DNA of 64,000 nt from Pseudanabaena frigida (lineage in GTDB: Bacteria; Cyanobacteriota; Cyanobacteriia; Pseudanabaenales; Pseudanabaenaceae). Shown here in pieces: positions 1 to 9,351 of this stretch. Every line of letters begins with the position of its first letter. Within the stretch, counting starts at the first letter, position 1. The DNA is taken from contig QBML01000009.1 in assembly GCA_003242085.1 (NCBI GenBank), forward strand, positions 1-64,000, read 5' to 3'. Below the pieces are notes generated by a model. That model did no database searches. It worked only from the letters and a program-made list of their open reading frames with translations, and was not told where the DNA came from. A program made the translations under genes and the position numbers.

Positions 1-566
1 ATAGAAATGTATATTTATCAAACTGTGAGATGGAAGGAGTTAAAGGCGTAGACTTTCAGTATGCCTATTTCGACAATGTTAAATCTTTAGATACTTATTT
101 TAAAAGACTTACCCTACAAGATGTTAGAGTCATTAAGAGTGATTTTGCAAATACCGAATGGGAAGACAGCAGCCTGAATAGAGTTGAGTTTGTTAACTGT
201 AGGCTATTGGGGTTTAAAGTAGTAAAATCTAGATTAAAAAACGTTGTTTTTAAAGAATGTCAAGGGAGATTTTCACAATTTAATTTTACTAAATTTGACA
301 ATGTTATTTTTGATAACTGTATTCTTGAAAGTTCTACATTTATAGAATCTTCTCTAACGAATGTAAAATTCATAAATTGTCAAATGAACAACGTAATTCT
401 TGACAATACCAAATTTAAAAACACTGATTTTCGGGGTTCGGATATTAGTGGTTTACAAACTAATATAAATCAACTTAAAGGCTTGATTTTAGACATAATT
501 CAAGCTGCATATATTCTACAAAGATATGCAAATGTAATAGTTAAAGAAGTTGATGAGGAAATATAA
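1..566 (+). CDS. pentapeptide-repeat protein (5' end outside window)
   Basis: The frame is open through the first base. The residues before the first in-window ATG (position 30) continue the repeat pattern, so the real start lies upstream. The visible 187 or so residues show irregular pentapeptide-like units with hydrophobic centres (FDNV, FVNC, FKEC, FINC, FRGSD), the pattern that builds a right-handed quadrilateral beta helix. The C-terminal 35 residues leave the pattern and look helical. No signal peptide or catalytic motif is visible. The function of such proteins is usually unknown. A hairpin terminator follows directly, and the next gene is convergent. Confidence 0.75.
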   Translation, partial: RNVYLSNCEMEGVKGVDFQYAYFDNVKSLDTYFKRLTLQDVRVIKSDFANTEWEDSSLNRVEFVNCRLLGFKVVKSRLKNVVFKECQGRFSQFNFTKFDNVIFDNCILESSTFIESSLTNVKFINCQMNNVILDNTKFKNTDFRGSDISGLQTNINQLKGLILDIIQAAYILQRYANVIVKEVDEEI

Positions 567-608
567 ATGAGTTATCCCATCCGCTTGCAGACGGGATAAT
601 TCATTTTT
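567..608. terminator. Rho-independent terminator between convergent genes
   Basis: A roughly 16-bp stem with two wobble or mismatched pairs runs from 567 to 604. Its loop is TTGC and a T-run follows on the plus strand. The left edge begins one base after the pentapeptide gene's stop codon. It can serve both that gene and the minus-strand permease that ends at 624. Confidence 0.7.
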
Positions 609-623
609 GTTGAAAATATTTGT

Positions 624-1520
624 TTAGCGATTTAAAGTTAATTCCTTTTTATTTCCTAAAATTCCCTGTGGTCGCCATACCATTAGCAAAATTAAGGTAA
701 CGCCAATGAGAATTAACTGGATTGCCTCAAACCTACCGCCATCAGCACGAATTTGTTCGGGAAGAAATCGCGGTAGAGCGTTATAAAACTGAAATATTGC
801 CGCACCGAGGATTACTCCTAGATTATTTCCTGCACCACCGATAGTGATGATTGTCCACGCTTGGAAGGTGAGCAGAGGAACGAAGTTGTCTGGATAAACT
901 GTGGTTAACTGCCAAGCATAAAATGCCCCTGCCATGCCACCGATCGCCCCACCCAAAGCAAAGGCTTGCAGCTTATACCAAAACACATTTTTGCCAAGTG
1001 CCTTGACCACTTCTTCATCTTCGCGAATTGCTTTGAGGACTCTGCCCCAAGGCGATCGCACTAGCCACTCTAAACGCCAGTAGATAACTGCAACAACAAC
1101 AAGTAAAAGTGCAGCTAGGACAAATGAATAATATTGTCGTGAGACTAGATTAACTAAAGGAAGCGGAAAATCCTGAACACCTCTTGTTCCCTTAGTCAGC
1201 CACTCTTCATTATTTACAAATAGACGTACCATCTCCGACACGCCAATTGTCACGATCCCCAGATAGTCCTCACGCAGTTTTAAAGCAGTACTGCCAATAA
1301 TTATGCCAAGTAAACCTGCGATCGCGGCAGCAATTAAAAAAGCGAAGAACCAAGGCACACCATTAAGGCTCAGTAATACAGTTGTATATGCACCGACGGT
1401 CATAAAAGCCACATGACCAAAGTTGACTAATCCAGCGAAGCCCCATTGTAGATTTAGTCCCAAACTAAACAAAGCAAAAATCGACGCATTGATGAAGAGT
1501 GTTGTGATGTATTCGATCAT
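624..1520 (-). CDS. livM: branched-chain amino acid ABC transporter permease (LivM type)
   Basis: This is one of the two inner-membrane permeases of a HAAT-family amino acid importer (Liv, or Nat in cyanobacteria). The 298-aa protein has about eight to nine hydrophobic segments and begins with a membrane segment from its first residues. It carries the LivM-like block around YLGIVTIGVSE and the cytoplasmic loop around EDEEVVKALGKN that contacts the ATPases. The length is normal for the family. No LivH, LivF, LivG or binding protein is in the window, so it is unlinked or its partners lie elsewhere, as is common in cyanobacteria. The ATG start is clear. The exact substrate cannot be told from sequence. 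Confidence 0.85.
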   Translation of the reverse strand: MIEYITTLFINASIFALFSLGLNLQWGFAGLVNFGHVAFMTVGAYTTVLLSLNGVPWFFAFLIAAAIAGLLGIIIGSTALKLREDYLGIVTIGVSEMVRLFVNNEEWLTKGTRGVQDFPLPLVNLVSRQYYSFVLAALLLVVVAVIYWRLEWLVRSPWGRVLKAIREDEEVVKALGKNVFWYKLQAFALGGAIGGMAGAFYAWQLTTVYPDNFVPLLTFQAWTIITIGGAGNNLGVILGAAIFQFYNALPRFLPEQIRADGGRFEAIQLILIGVTLILLMVWRPQGILGNKKELTLNR

Positions 1521-1912
1521 GAACTATTTAATAACTCGGTGTTTCAGATGCTTTCTAGAAAAATTGTGACCGTATCGTTAAGGTAGTATCGACCATTTGC
1601 AGTCCAAAGCTGGCGATCGCCAGTTTTGGTGGGATCTCAAAGCTAAAAAGCTAAGAAACCATTTAAGAATTGTCTAGATCCCCCCATCTCCCCTTATAAA
1701 GGGGGGAGAATTTAATTCTTCTCCCTTTATAAGGGGGATTGAGGGGGATCTCTTAGAGTCTTTGACCTAGAAAGTAATTCTTAAATAGCTTCTAAAAGCG
1801 CAAGCCTTGCTACCTCTAATTTTTGGTTTTTATAAGCGATCGCAATAAATTATGGATTTGATTGACTACGCTAGAGATATAGTAAGTCTAGACTGGCACG
1901 CTTTAAAACACC
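1521..1912. other. intergenic region between divergent genes
   Basis: It lies between the livM-type permease start and the kinase/WD40 gene start. It contains the MITE-like palindromic element at 1654-1793 and scattered GCGATCGC sites. I see no credible ORF or RNA gene. Promoters for both flanking genes must lie here, but no strong -35/-10 pair stands out. Confidence 0.5.
1654..1793. repeat. MITE-like palindromic element
   Basis: About 140 bp with inverted ends of the form AGAA(A/G)C(C/T)ATTTAAGAATT. The core is a long imperfect palindrome of C-runs and G-runs around two CCTTATAAA/TTTATAAGG halves. The right half has about 17 extra bases before the GATCCCCC block. It has no coding capacity. 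C/G-rich repeats of this style are scattered in many cyanobacterial genomes. Confidence 0.6.
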
Positions 1913-3931
1913 ATGCGTCTATGTATTAATCCTTACTGTCCAATTCCCGACCATCCAGATAATGACAATTACCTTACCTGTCAGGGCTGCGGTTCGGAAT
2001 TGTTAATTGATGATTGTTTTACTGTGACCAAATTACTAAGTGATTCTGGTGGCTTTGGTGTTGTATATGAGGTAGAAAATCAAGCCAGACAAGCAAAAAT
2101 TCTAAAAGTCCTCAAACAAGATTTGAACGATGACAGCAAAGCTGTTTCGCTATTTCAGCAAGAAGCTTTTGTGTTAGGGCAAATCGAACATGTGGGAATC
2201 CCTAAAATTGAGACCTATGTGCATCACACTCTCGAAAACGGCAAAATGTTGCATGGGATCGTGATGCAAAAAATCGAGGGATTGAACCTCGAACAATGGA
2301 TCAATCAACGCCAAAATAAGCCGATCGCCCAAAAGCGAGCGATCGTCTGGTTGCGTCAATTAGTCGAAATTCTTGCCCTAGTTCATAGCAAAGGATATTT
2401 GCATCGCGATATTAAACCCGCAAATATTATGTTGTCTCCTTCAGGGCAACTAGTTCTGATTGACTTTGGTACAGCTCGCGAAGCGACGCATACTTATCTT
2501 GCGAAAATTGGTGGTATGCAGGGGGTGACCAGTATTTGTTCGCTGGGCTATACTGCCTCTGAGCAGGAAAAGGGGTTTGCTGTGCCCCAGTCTGATTTTT
2601 ATGCCCTCGGCTGTACGATGATCCATTTGGTGACTGGCAAATACCCACTCGATACCTACAATGCCAATCTCGATATTTTAGAGTGGCGATCTCATGCCCC
2701 TGATATTTCCGAGGAGCTAGCCGATCTAATCGACGTTCTCATTGCGCGCAAACCCAGCGATCGCCCAATTAATTGTGAAGCGATTTTAAGGGTTTTAAAG
2801 GATATTGAGCAGATAGATAAGCTTTTGTCCAGTGGCAAAAAGAGTAATGCTAAACGAAAATCAATTAAGAAGGCAATCAAAGACTCAACGCGCAAACCAC
2901 CTTCTAAGATTTTGCTGGGTTTATCAGTTGCTGTTGCCCTAGTCGTCGGACTAGGAGTCGGCACCGCGATCAAGGTTTCGGCTCTCGGCGATCTAGACGA
3001 AATTAGCATCCAACTTCCAGTCTTTCGGCAAAAGCGCCTGACTCCTCTCAGATTTTTAGAAGGACATACAGATACGATTCAAAGTGTAGCGGTGAGTCCT
3101 GACGGTAAAACGATCGCTAGTGCTAGTGATGATGGAACTGTAAAAATTTGGGATTTGGAAGGTGGAAGTGCTAATCCGATTCGAGAAATTAAAGATCAGG
3201 GTGGATGGGTGCGCTCTGTGGTATTTCTATCCGATCGCGAGATTATCACCGCAGGTCAAGATAAAAATATCAAAATCATCGACATAGCATCAGGAAAAAT
3301 AGTCAAGACCTTAAGTGGTCATACCAATTTGATTAGTAGTTTAGCGATCGCCCCAAGCAGCGATCTCTTAGTCAGCGGTAGCTATGACAATACTGTGAAT
3401 CTTTGGCAAATCTCTACAGGTAAGTTAGAGCGATCGCTCAAAGGACATACGGACAAAGTTTGGGGTGTGGCAATTTCGCCAGATGGTAAGCAGGTAGTCA
3501 GTGCTAGTCGCGACAAAACAGTCAGAATTTGGGATGTAAAAACTGGTGAAATTATCAAAACTCTTACACATCAAGCTCCAGTAACTTGTGTATTGGTCAC
3601 TCCTAACGGTAAGCAAGTAATCAGTGGGAGTAGCGATAAAGTTATTCGTGTTTGGGATATCGCATCAGGTAAGCAAATATTTTCGCTTTCTGGTCATGAA
3701 GATGCGATTGGGGCGATCGCAATTTCAAGTGATGGCAACTATCTGTTTAGTGGTGGCAAAGATAATTCTAATTCGATTCGTTTATGGAATCTTAAAACTA
3801 AGTCTCTACTCTGGAATCTGATCGGTCATAGCGATATGGTTACTTCTTTGGTGATTACTCCCAATCAACTGAAACTAATTAGCAGCAGTCAAGACAAAAA
3901 TATTGCCATTTGGGAAATTCCTAAACTATAA
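1913..3931 (+). CDS. zinc-ribbon Ser/Thr protein kinase with WD40 propeller
   Basis: The 672-aa protein has three parts. The N-terminus carries four cysteines (C4, C9, C23, C26) in a zinc-ribbon arrangement. A Hanks-type kinase domain spans about residues 34-300, with HRDIKPAN at 164 and DFG at 184, so the catalytic residues are intact. After a basic linker and one membrane segment near 333-355 come seven WD40 repeats (about 382-672), enough for one beta-propeller. The kinase would face the cytoplasm and the propeller the periplasm. The glycine loop is atypical (SDSGGFGVVY). The stop codon overlaps the palindrome at 3930. The substrate is unknown. Confidence 0.88.
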   Translation: MRLCINPYCPIPDHPDNDNYLTCQGCGSELLIDDCFTVTKLLSDSGGFGVVYEVENQARQAKILKVLKQDLNDDSKAVSLFQQEAFVLGQIEHVGIPKIETYVHHTLENGKMLHGIVMQKIEGLNLEQWINQRQNKPIAQKRAIVWLRQLVEILALVHSKGYLHRDIKPANIMLSPSGQLVLIDFGTAREATHTYLAKIGGMQGVTSICSLGYTASEQEKGFAVPQSDFYALGCTMIHLVTGKYPLDTYNANLDILEWRSHAPDISEELADLIDVLIARKPSDRPINCEAILRVLKDIEQIDKLLSSGKKSNAKRKSIKKAIKDSTRKPPSKILLGLSVAVALVVGLGVGTAIKVSALGDLDEISIQLPVFRQKRLTPLRFLEGHTDTIQSVAVSPDGKTIASASDDGTVKIWDLEGGSANPIREIKDQGGWVRSVVFLSDREIITAGQDKNIKIIDIASGKIVKTLSGHTNLISSLAIAPSSDLLVSGSYDNTVNLWQISTGKLERSLKGHTDKVWGVAISPDGKQVVSASRDKTVRIWDVKTGEIIKTLTHQAPVTCVLVTPNGKQVISGSSDKVIRVWDIASGKQIFSLSGHEDAIGAIAISSDGNYLFSGGKDNSNSIRLWNLKTKSLLWNLIGHSDMVTSLVITPNQLKLISSSQDKNIAIWEIPKL

Positions 3932-3980
3932 ACCCAAAAGGGAGTTGCGGCGCTACGCGCCGCAACTCCCTTTTGGGTTT
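3930..3980. repeat. perfect palindrome, 24-bp stem, GC-TAC-GC apex
   Basis: The arms 3930-3953 and 3957-3980 are exactly complementary around a 3-nt loop, with outer ends AAACCC/GGGTTT. The left arm begins inside the stop codon of the kinase/WD40 gene. It can act as a terminator for that gene. It belongs to the dispersed GC-N3-GC hairpin family of this window. Confidence 0.9.
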
Positions 3981-4041
3981 TGATCTGCTTAGCTAGCACT
4001 GCTAGTTGGCTGAGCGAAGTCGAAGCCTCTCCCATATCATT

Positions 4042-4146
4042 TATAGCAATTAAAGAGATAGTAAAACCCAAATAAATAGAGGTGGCGCTAGGCGCCACCT
4101 CTATTTATTTGGGTTTTATGTCATAAGCAAAACTTACATTGCTGTA
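4042..4146. repeat. MITE-like element with TATAGCAAT/ATTGCTGTA ends
   Basis: A 105-bp element with ends TATAGCAAT (4042) and ATTGCTGTA (to 4146). Its centre is a perfect 26-bp stem (4063-4088 with 4092-4117, loop TAG) beginning AAAACCCAAATAAA. The flank to the right of the stem matches, in inverted orientation, the left flank of the element at 42456-42568. The inner stem sequence differs between the two copies but is self-complementary in each. It lies between convergent genes and probably also terminates transcription. Confidence 0.75.
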
Positions 4147-4159
4147 GATAACCAACTTC

Positions 4160-5698
4160 TTACATTTGTTGCTTCACTAACACCATGACTCGATTCACAG
4201 CATCCTGCACAAAGGCTTTAAGAAATTCATCTCGGCGATTGAGTTGAAACTGTCGCTGTACTACTTCCGCAATACCACCATCTCCCCAATCGCGATCGCG
4301 ACTAAAATATTCGATAAAGCTTTTGCCAGCAATGCGCGTGAGATAAGCTGCTGTCACCGACTGAATGGTTGCTTTGAGAACTAGACCCACCACAGTTACG
4401 GAAATTACCGTAGTAATTATTTGAACTACACCTTTAACGATGCCGAGGCTAACAAGAGTACGGGTGAGCGAATTTGCTAATTCTTTGCCACGTTCAATAT
4501 TGATTTCACAGCCATAGACTTTGCCTATTTCCACAACCATCTGCGCGTTAATAGCGGCGGTAGCTAACAAATCGACCACTGGTAAAGGCGTTGCAAACAC
4601 GACCCCGACTACTAGCCATTGGAACTTCTCCACTACTTTTTCTGCTTCTACTTGTTGCTGTTGCGCTAATACTTCGCGGGTTTCTTCCGTAAGTCTTTGC
4701 GATCGCAATAACACGTTGTCTGCCACTAGTTCATCGCCTTCGTAGCTGAGAATATCGAGAATTCTTGCTAGAAGCGGTTGGATTTTCGGCTTAGGCGTAA
4801 CAACTTCGCCAGTATCAAGCGTAATCGCAGAGGGACTGGCGGCGATCGCTACTACATCTCTAGGCGCAATAAAATCTAACACTCGCGATCGCAAACTGGT
4901 CTGAATCATTTCACAATCGCTTTTGGTATGGCGATCGATTTTGTTAAAGGCAAGGATAGTCCGTTTACCAATTTCCGTGAGTGCTTTGAGAACCTCGTAT
5001 TCTGAGCGACGCAGATCGTCATCGACTACAAATACAATGAGATCGGCTTCAGTAGCGATTTTTCGCGCTTCCTGTTCGCGATCGCTTCCTAAGGCACTTG
5101 CCTCTAATATTCCCGGACAATCAGTAAATTGAATCGGCACATCCAGATTTTCAAATCGCACAGGCATATAGGTCTTACCTAATTGCGTCGTTCCCATTGT
5201 TGCGCCAACTTCACCGCGACCTTCGATATTTTGAAGCGACAAATCGAGCAATCCATTTACTAAGGTCGTTTTACCTGCGGAGCCAACCCCAAATACAACC
5301 ACACGTAATTCTTGACGAATGAAGTTCTGTTTGAGCTGTTCAGTTTGCTCAGCCAGCGATCGCCGCATTACTTCATCTTGAATTTGCTCGACCTGTCGCT
5401 CTAGTGCTTCAAGACTGTCTTGAGCCGCTTCAATCTTGTCGGTGGGAGCTTCGGGAATCGGTCGTGGCTTCGTTGGCTCAGCCTGAAATAATCGCAAATA
5501 TCGCCAGAGGACAAAAAATAATCCTGCTAGCGATCCCATCACCAATAGAACTACGAAACCGCCCAAAATTGGTGAAGAGGTGGCGACTAGTTGATAGATT
5601 TGAATAATGCGATCGAGTAAGGGAACGATAAACGAAATTACTAGACCAAAGCAGCCTAAGACAAGTAGCGATCGCAACCAAGGAAATTTTCTCTTCAT
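4160..5698 (-). CDS. membrane GTPase with DUF697 domain
   Basis: The 512-aa protein has two N-terminal membrane segments (about 12-30 and 46-66), a charged helical linker, then an Era/Obg-like G domain. That domain has G1 GVGSAGKTT (137-145), G3 DCPG (193-196) and G4 NKID (252-255). The C-terminal third is a hydrophobic DUF697-type region. Proteins of this build are common in cyanobacteria and their role is unsettled. The gene starts 4 bp after the P-type ATPase stop on the same strand, so the two form an operon. A link to membrane cation homeostasis or stress is inference from that linkage only. Confidence 0.8.
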   Translation of the reverse strand: MKRKFPWLRSLLVLGCFGLVISFIVPLLDRIIQIYQLVATSSPILGGFVVLLVMGSLAGLFFVLWRYLRLFQAEPTKPRPIPEAPTDKIEAAQDSLEALERQVEQIQDEVMRRSLAEQTEQLKQNFIRQELRVVVFGVGSAGKTTLVNGLLDLSLQNIEGRGEVGATMGTTQLGKTYMPVRFENLDVPIQFTDCPGILEASALGSDREQEARKIATEADLIVFVVDDDLRRSEYEVLKALTEIGKRTILAFNKIDRHTKSDCEMIQTSLRSRVLDFIAPRDVVAIAASPSAITLDTGEVVTPKPKIQPLLARILDILSYEGDELVADNVLLRSQRLTEETREVLAQQQQVEAEKVVEKFQWLVVGVVFATPLPVVDLLATAAINAQMVVEIGKVYGCEINIERGKELANSLTRTLVSLGIVKGVVQIITTVISVTVVGLVLKATIQSVTAAYLTRIAGKSFIEYFSRDRDWGDGGIAEVVQRQFQLNRRDEFLKAFVQDAVNRVMVLVKQQM

Positions 5699-5702
5699 TG
5701 GC

Positions 5703-8564
5703 TTAGTTCAGAGATTTTGCAGAGCGGCGCGTAATCCACCATCTTGAGACTATTTTCTCCATCTCGACCCATAAAACTAAGAGCATACTGAATCCAAAGC
5801 ACAAACCTAGTTCTGAAGCTGAAAGCGCATCAGTGCCAAAAAACTGCCTCAAAGATGGAACATAGAGTAAAGTAAGTTGCAAAATCGTCGTAAAAATCAC
5901 AGAAACTAGTAGATAAGGATTAGAAACAGGGTTTAACTCAACTAGCAGTTTGGAATCAGAACGACAGGAAAGGGCATGACCCATTTGGGCAATACATAGC
6001 GTCGTAAATGTAATAGTCTTCCAATGCGCGTGCCACAAAGGATTACCAGAGTTATAGGCAATCTCCATTAGGGCGATCGTTTGCAATCCAAACACAACCC
6101 CAATTCGCAGAATATACCAACCTAAGCCTCGGGCAAATATATTCTCTTGGGGATTAAAGGGAGGTCGCTCCATCACATCTGCTTCGGCTGGTTCCACAGC
6201 AAGGGCAAGGGCTGGCACGCCATCAGTAACTAGATTCATCCATAAAATCTGTAGTGGTGTGAGTGGAACTGCGCCAAATCCTAAAAATGGTGTAGAAGCG
6301 ATCGCAATGACTTCACCAACATTACTACCGAGAATATATTTAATAAAGCGGCGAATATTGGTATAGACTGTTCTCCCTTCCTCCGTAGCCGCCACAATCG
6401 TCGCATAATTATCATCCAACAAAATCATGTCACTGGCTTCTTTAGAAACATCAGTACCAGTAATTCCCATTGCAATGCCGATATTTGCCTGTTTTAGGGC
6501 TGGGGCATCATTCACACCATCACCTGTCATCGCCACAACCTCTCCCCGTCGTTGTAAGGCTTGGACAATTCGCAGCTTATGTTCTGGGGAGACTCTGGCA
6601 TAGACAGCAGTTTGCCTAGCGATCGCGGTTAACTCATCATCGGTCATCAGTTCGATTTCTTGTCCAGTCAACACCTTATCGCTTTCAGGATAGAAAATAT
6701 TTAAGTCGCGGGCGATCGCTTGGGCGGTAAGTTTATGATCGCCTGTAATCATAATTGTATGAATCCCTGCATGACGACTGATCTGCACGGCTGTCGCTGC
6801 TTCTACTCGCAGAGCGTCACGAATGCCGACTAAACCCAACCAAACGAGATGCTTTTCTATATCAGCAAGTTCTGGTTCTGTAGGTAAAGTTTCTAAAGGC
6901 AAATAAGCAAATCCCAAAACACGCATTCCTTTGGTTGCAAGCAGAGTATTTTGGATATTGATAGCCGTCCTGTGAGAAATTGTAATTGTCTCGATATGTT
7001 TGTCTATTTGAATGCGCTCGCATCGACTCAAAACTAACTCAGGTGAACCTTTACAAAATAAGAAGTAAGGCGAATTGGGTAATAAAGCCGCGATCGTCCG
7101 CATGGCTTCAGGAGTATCTTCCGCATCCATGCTTTGAATAGCAACGACCGTGCTCATCAGTTTGCGCTCAGAAGTAAACGGGATCTCGGCAACTCTAGAA
7201 AAATAGCTTGCAAATTGCGATTGCCATAAATTGGCTTTCCCAGCTAAGGTTAGCAGTGCTCCTTCAGTGGGATCGCCTATTATCTTCCATTGAGAATAAT
7301 GATTGTTTGTTTGATCTGTAGGGGGCTTTTTTTGTAAATAGGAATCATTACAAATCACACTTGCTGCTAGTAGAATTTGCAACTCCGCACATTGATAAAT
7401 GCTGAGGTCACTAGCTAACATATCTCCAGCTAATCGAGAAATTGCAAATTCGCCAATTGGTTCATAGCCAGTTCCACTCGTTTGAGCAGCATAATTAGCT
7501 GTAAATGCACTTTCTGCAACCATTTTGTTCTGTGTGAGCGTTCCCGTTTTATCAGAACAAATCATCGTCACAGAACCTAGCGTCTCCACCGCAGGTAATT
7601 TGCGAATTAGGGCATTGCGGCGCACCATTCTTTGTGTTCCCAATGCTAGAGTCACGGTAATCACCGCAGGCAATCCTTCGGGAACTGCGGCAACAGCCAT
7701 ACTTAGGGAAGTATTCAATAACTTCACAAAGTCGCCATTTCGCCATAATCCTACGGCAATCACGATCGCTACTAGTACCAAAGAAGCAACCACCAAAGCC
7801 TTAGACAGTTCTGACATTCGCTTTTGTAATGGCGTTTCTTCCATTTCTACATCTTGCAGAAGGTTCGCAATTTTCCCTAATTCCGTCTGCATCCCCGTTG
7901 CTGTCACCAGCATCATCCCGCGTCCTTGTAAAACCTCAGTTCCCTGAAATACCATATTGCGGCGATCGCCTAATGATTCTTCTTCTTCAAATATCAGATC
8001 GGCAAACTTATTCACTCCCTGAGATTCGCCTGTGAGCGCCCCTTCCCGTACCTTCAGCTTTGCTGCTTCCAGTAAACGCCCATCCGCCGCAATCTGCATC
8101 CCCGCCTCGATAAATACAATATCTCCCACAACCAGTTCTGCCGACAGGATTTCTGAGACTTTTCCTTCGCGCAATACCCGCACATTCGGCGCTGCCAGCC
8201 GTTTTAATGCTGCCAATGCTTCCTCAGCACGACTTTCTTGTACATACCCCAAAATGCCGTTGAGAATCACAATCGCCGCGATCGCTACTGCATCCTTAGG
8301 AAAACTACCCACCCGCAAATCTAAAACCGCCGATACCAAAGCCACTCCCATCAACATCAATAACATGATGTTCGTAAACTGATCGACAAAGATGCTTAGC
8401 TTGGAGCGACCTGACTTGCCACTTAATTCATTACGTCCATAGACGGCTTGGCGATCGCTAACCTGCCACAGATCTAACCCCAACTCTGGATTAGTATCAA
8501 GAGCAGAAATTACTCGATCGATCGTAAGCGTGTGCCAAATTTGATTTGTTGGTAAATGGGTCAT
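5703..8564 (-). CDS. P2A-type cation-transporting ATPase (Ca2+-ATPase-like)
   Basis: A cation pump of the SERCA/PMR1-like P2A class. The 953-aa protein has the phosphorylation site DKTGTLT (D338), the hinge TGDGVNDAP, the M4 motif PEGLP and the M6 segment NLVTDGVPA, which together favour Ca2+ or a related divalent cation. Its length suits the family, with an N-terminal cation-ATPase domain, actuator, P and N domains, and a C-terminal membrane bundle. I start at the ATG at 8564. A TTG six codons upstream (8582) is also open but has no better ribosome site. It is first gene of an operon with the DUF697 GTPase. Confidence 0.88.
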   Translation of the reverse strand: MTHLPTNQIWHTLTIDRVISALDTNPELGLDLWQVSDRQAVYGRNELSGKSGRSKLSIFVDQFTNIMLLMLMGVALVSAVLDLRVGSFPKDAVAIAAIVILNGILGYVQESRAEEALAALKRLAAPNVRVLREGKVSEILSAELVVGDIVFIEAGMQIAADGRLLEAAKLKVREGALTGESQGVNKFADLIFEEEESLGDRRNMVFQGTEVLQGRGMMLVTATGMQTELGKIANLLQDVEMEETPLQKRMSELSKALVVASLVLVAIVIAVGLWRNGDFVKLLNTSLSMAVAAVPEGLPAVITVTLALGTQRMVRRNALIRKLPAVETLGSVTMICSDKTGTLTQNKMVAESAFTANYAAQTSGTGYEPIGEFAISRLAGDMLASDLSIYQCAELQILLAASVICNDSYLQKKPPTDQTNNHYSQWKIIGDPTEGALLTLAGKANLWQSQFASYFSRVAEIPFTSERKLMSTVVAIQSMDAEDTPEAMRTIAALLPNSPYFLFCKGSPELVLSRCERIQIDKHIETITISHRTAINIQNTLLATKGMRVLGFAYLPLETLPTEPELADIEKHLVWLGLVGIRDALRVEAATAVQISRHAGIHTIMITGDHKLTAQAIARDLNIFYPESDKVLTGQEIELMTDDELTAIARQTAVYARVSPEHKLRIVQALQRRGEVVAMTGDGVNDAPALKQANIGIAMGITGTDVSKEASDMILLDDNYATIVAATEEGRTVYTNIRRFIKYILGSNVGEVIAIASTPFLGFGAVPLTPLQILWMNLVTDGVPALALAVEPAEADVMERPPFNPQENIFARGLGWYILRIGVVFGLQTIALMEIAYNSGNPLWHAHWKTITFTTLCIAQMGHALSCRSDSKLLVELNPVSNPYLLVSVIFTTILQLTLLYVPSLRQFFGTDALSASELGLCFGFSMLLVLWVEMEKIVSRWWITRRSAKSLN

Positions 8565-8930
8565 TTTTGGGTCTATCAGCAATCAAGATGCTTGAATCTC
8601 TGTTTAAGCCTATCAAAGTCTATGCTATCTCTAAATCAAGGGGAATATGATGCTAATAAAAAACACAAACATATCTTTACTTTTATAGCGATCCTAATTC
8701 ATTTACGGAAGTGGTTCAGGCTTCGGCTCCACTCACCCAACGCAGACTGATGATTAAGCAAAGCAAAGTAATGAGCCTGCCGAAGCGTCGGAGCCTCTTT
8801 TATCTCATTTACAGTAGCTCAGCATACATCCGAATAGAATGGCACAAAATGCGTCAATCTATTCGGATGTACTGGTTAGTCTAAAATTATTGTTGCTACG
8901 TCCTGCCCCAATAATTCTTGGCTTTCTAAG
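8565..8930. other. intergenic region with a dispersed repeat
   Basis: It lies between the divergent P-type ATPase and DUF2809 genes. About 130 bp of it (8684-8816) is a dispersed repeat shared with 56462-56576. I see no gene in the remainder. Confidence 0.5.
8684..8816. repeat. dispersed repeat, copy 1 (TATAGCG...TTTACAGTA)
   Basis: It begins TATAGCGATCCTAATTCA and ends near CCTCTTTTATCTCATTTACAG. The same order of blocks, with substitutions, recurs at 56462-56576. The interior here is more diverged and has lost the long hairpin that the second copy keeps. It has no coding capacity. Confidence 0.65.
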
Positions 8931-9308
8931 ATGTTCGCTAATAAGCTTACTTTTAATCAAAAATACTTCCTTTTAACAATTCTTCTCTTTTTGATAGAAG
9001 TATGCATAGCAATTTGGTTCGACGATCGCTTTATCCGTGCTTTTGTTGGAGATGTTTTAGTAGTTATTCTCATCTATTGCTTCATCAGATCTTTTTGGAA
9101 GAGTAATGAGACCGTGGTTGCACTGTCGGTCTTTGCTTTTGCTTGTGCGATCGAAGGATTGCAATATCTAAATCTCATCGATCGATTAGGACTAGGGCAA
9201 TACAAGCTTTTGGTAATTATTTTAGGGTCTACCTTTGACTGGACGGATATCATTGCCTATGCCCTAGGTACTGCGATCGTATTGGTATGGGAAAAGATAC
9301 TAGAATGA
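8931..9308 (+). CDS. DUF2809 family membrane protein
   Basis: A 125-aa protein with about four membrane segments and little soluble sequence. The spacing of the segments and the C-terminal motif [14 protein letters not shown] fit the DUF2809 family of small uncharacterised bacterial membrane proteins. The ATG start follows a short A/T-rich stretch with no strong ribosome site. It is followed 43 bp later by hisB on the same strand, so co-transcription is possible. No function can be assigned. Confidence 0.7.
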   Translation: MFANKLTFNQKYFLLTILLFLIEVCIAIWFDDRFIRAFVGDVLVVILIYCFIRSFWKSNETVVALSVFAFACAIEGLQYLNLIDRLGLGQYKLLVIILGSTFDWTDIIAYALGTAIVLVWEKILE

Positions 9309-9351
9309 TGTAACCATAAATCTTTACAACTTTTATCAATTCTGCCGAGAT

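Noticed and set aside
7525-8382. Long open frames antisense to the P-type ATPase
   Set aside because: They mirror the codon structure of the ATPase gene, have no ribosome site and encode low-complexity Ser/Thr/Ala-rich sequence.
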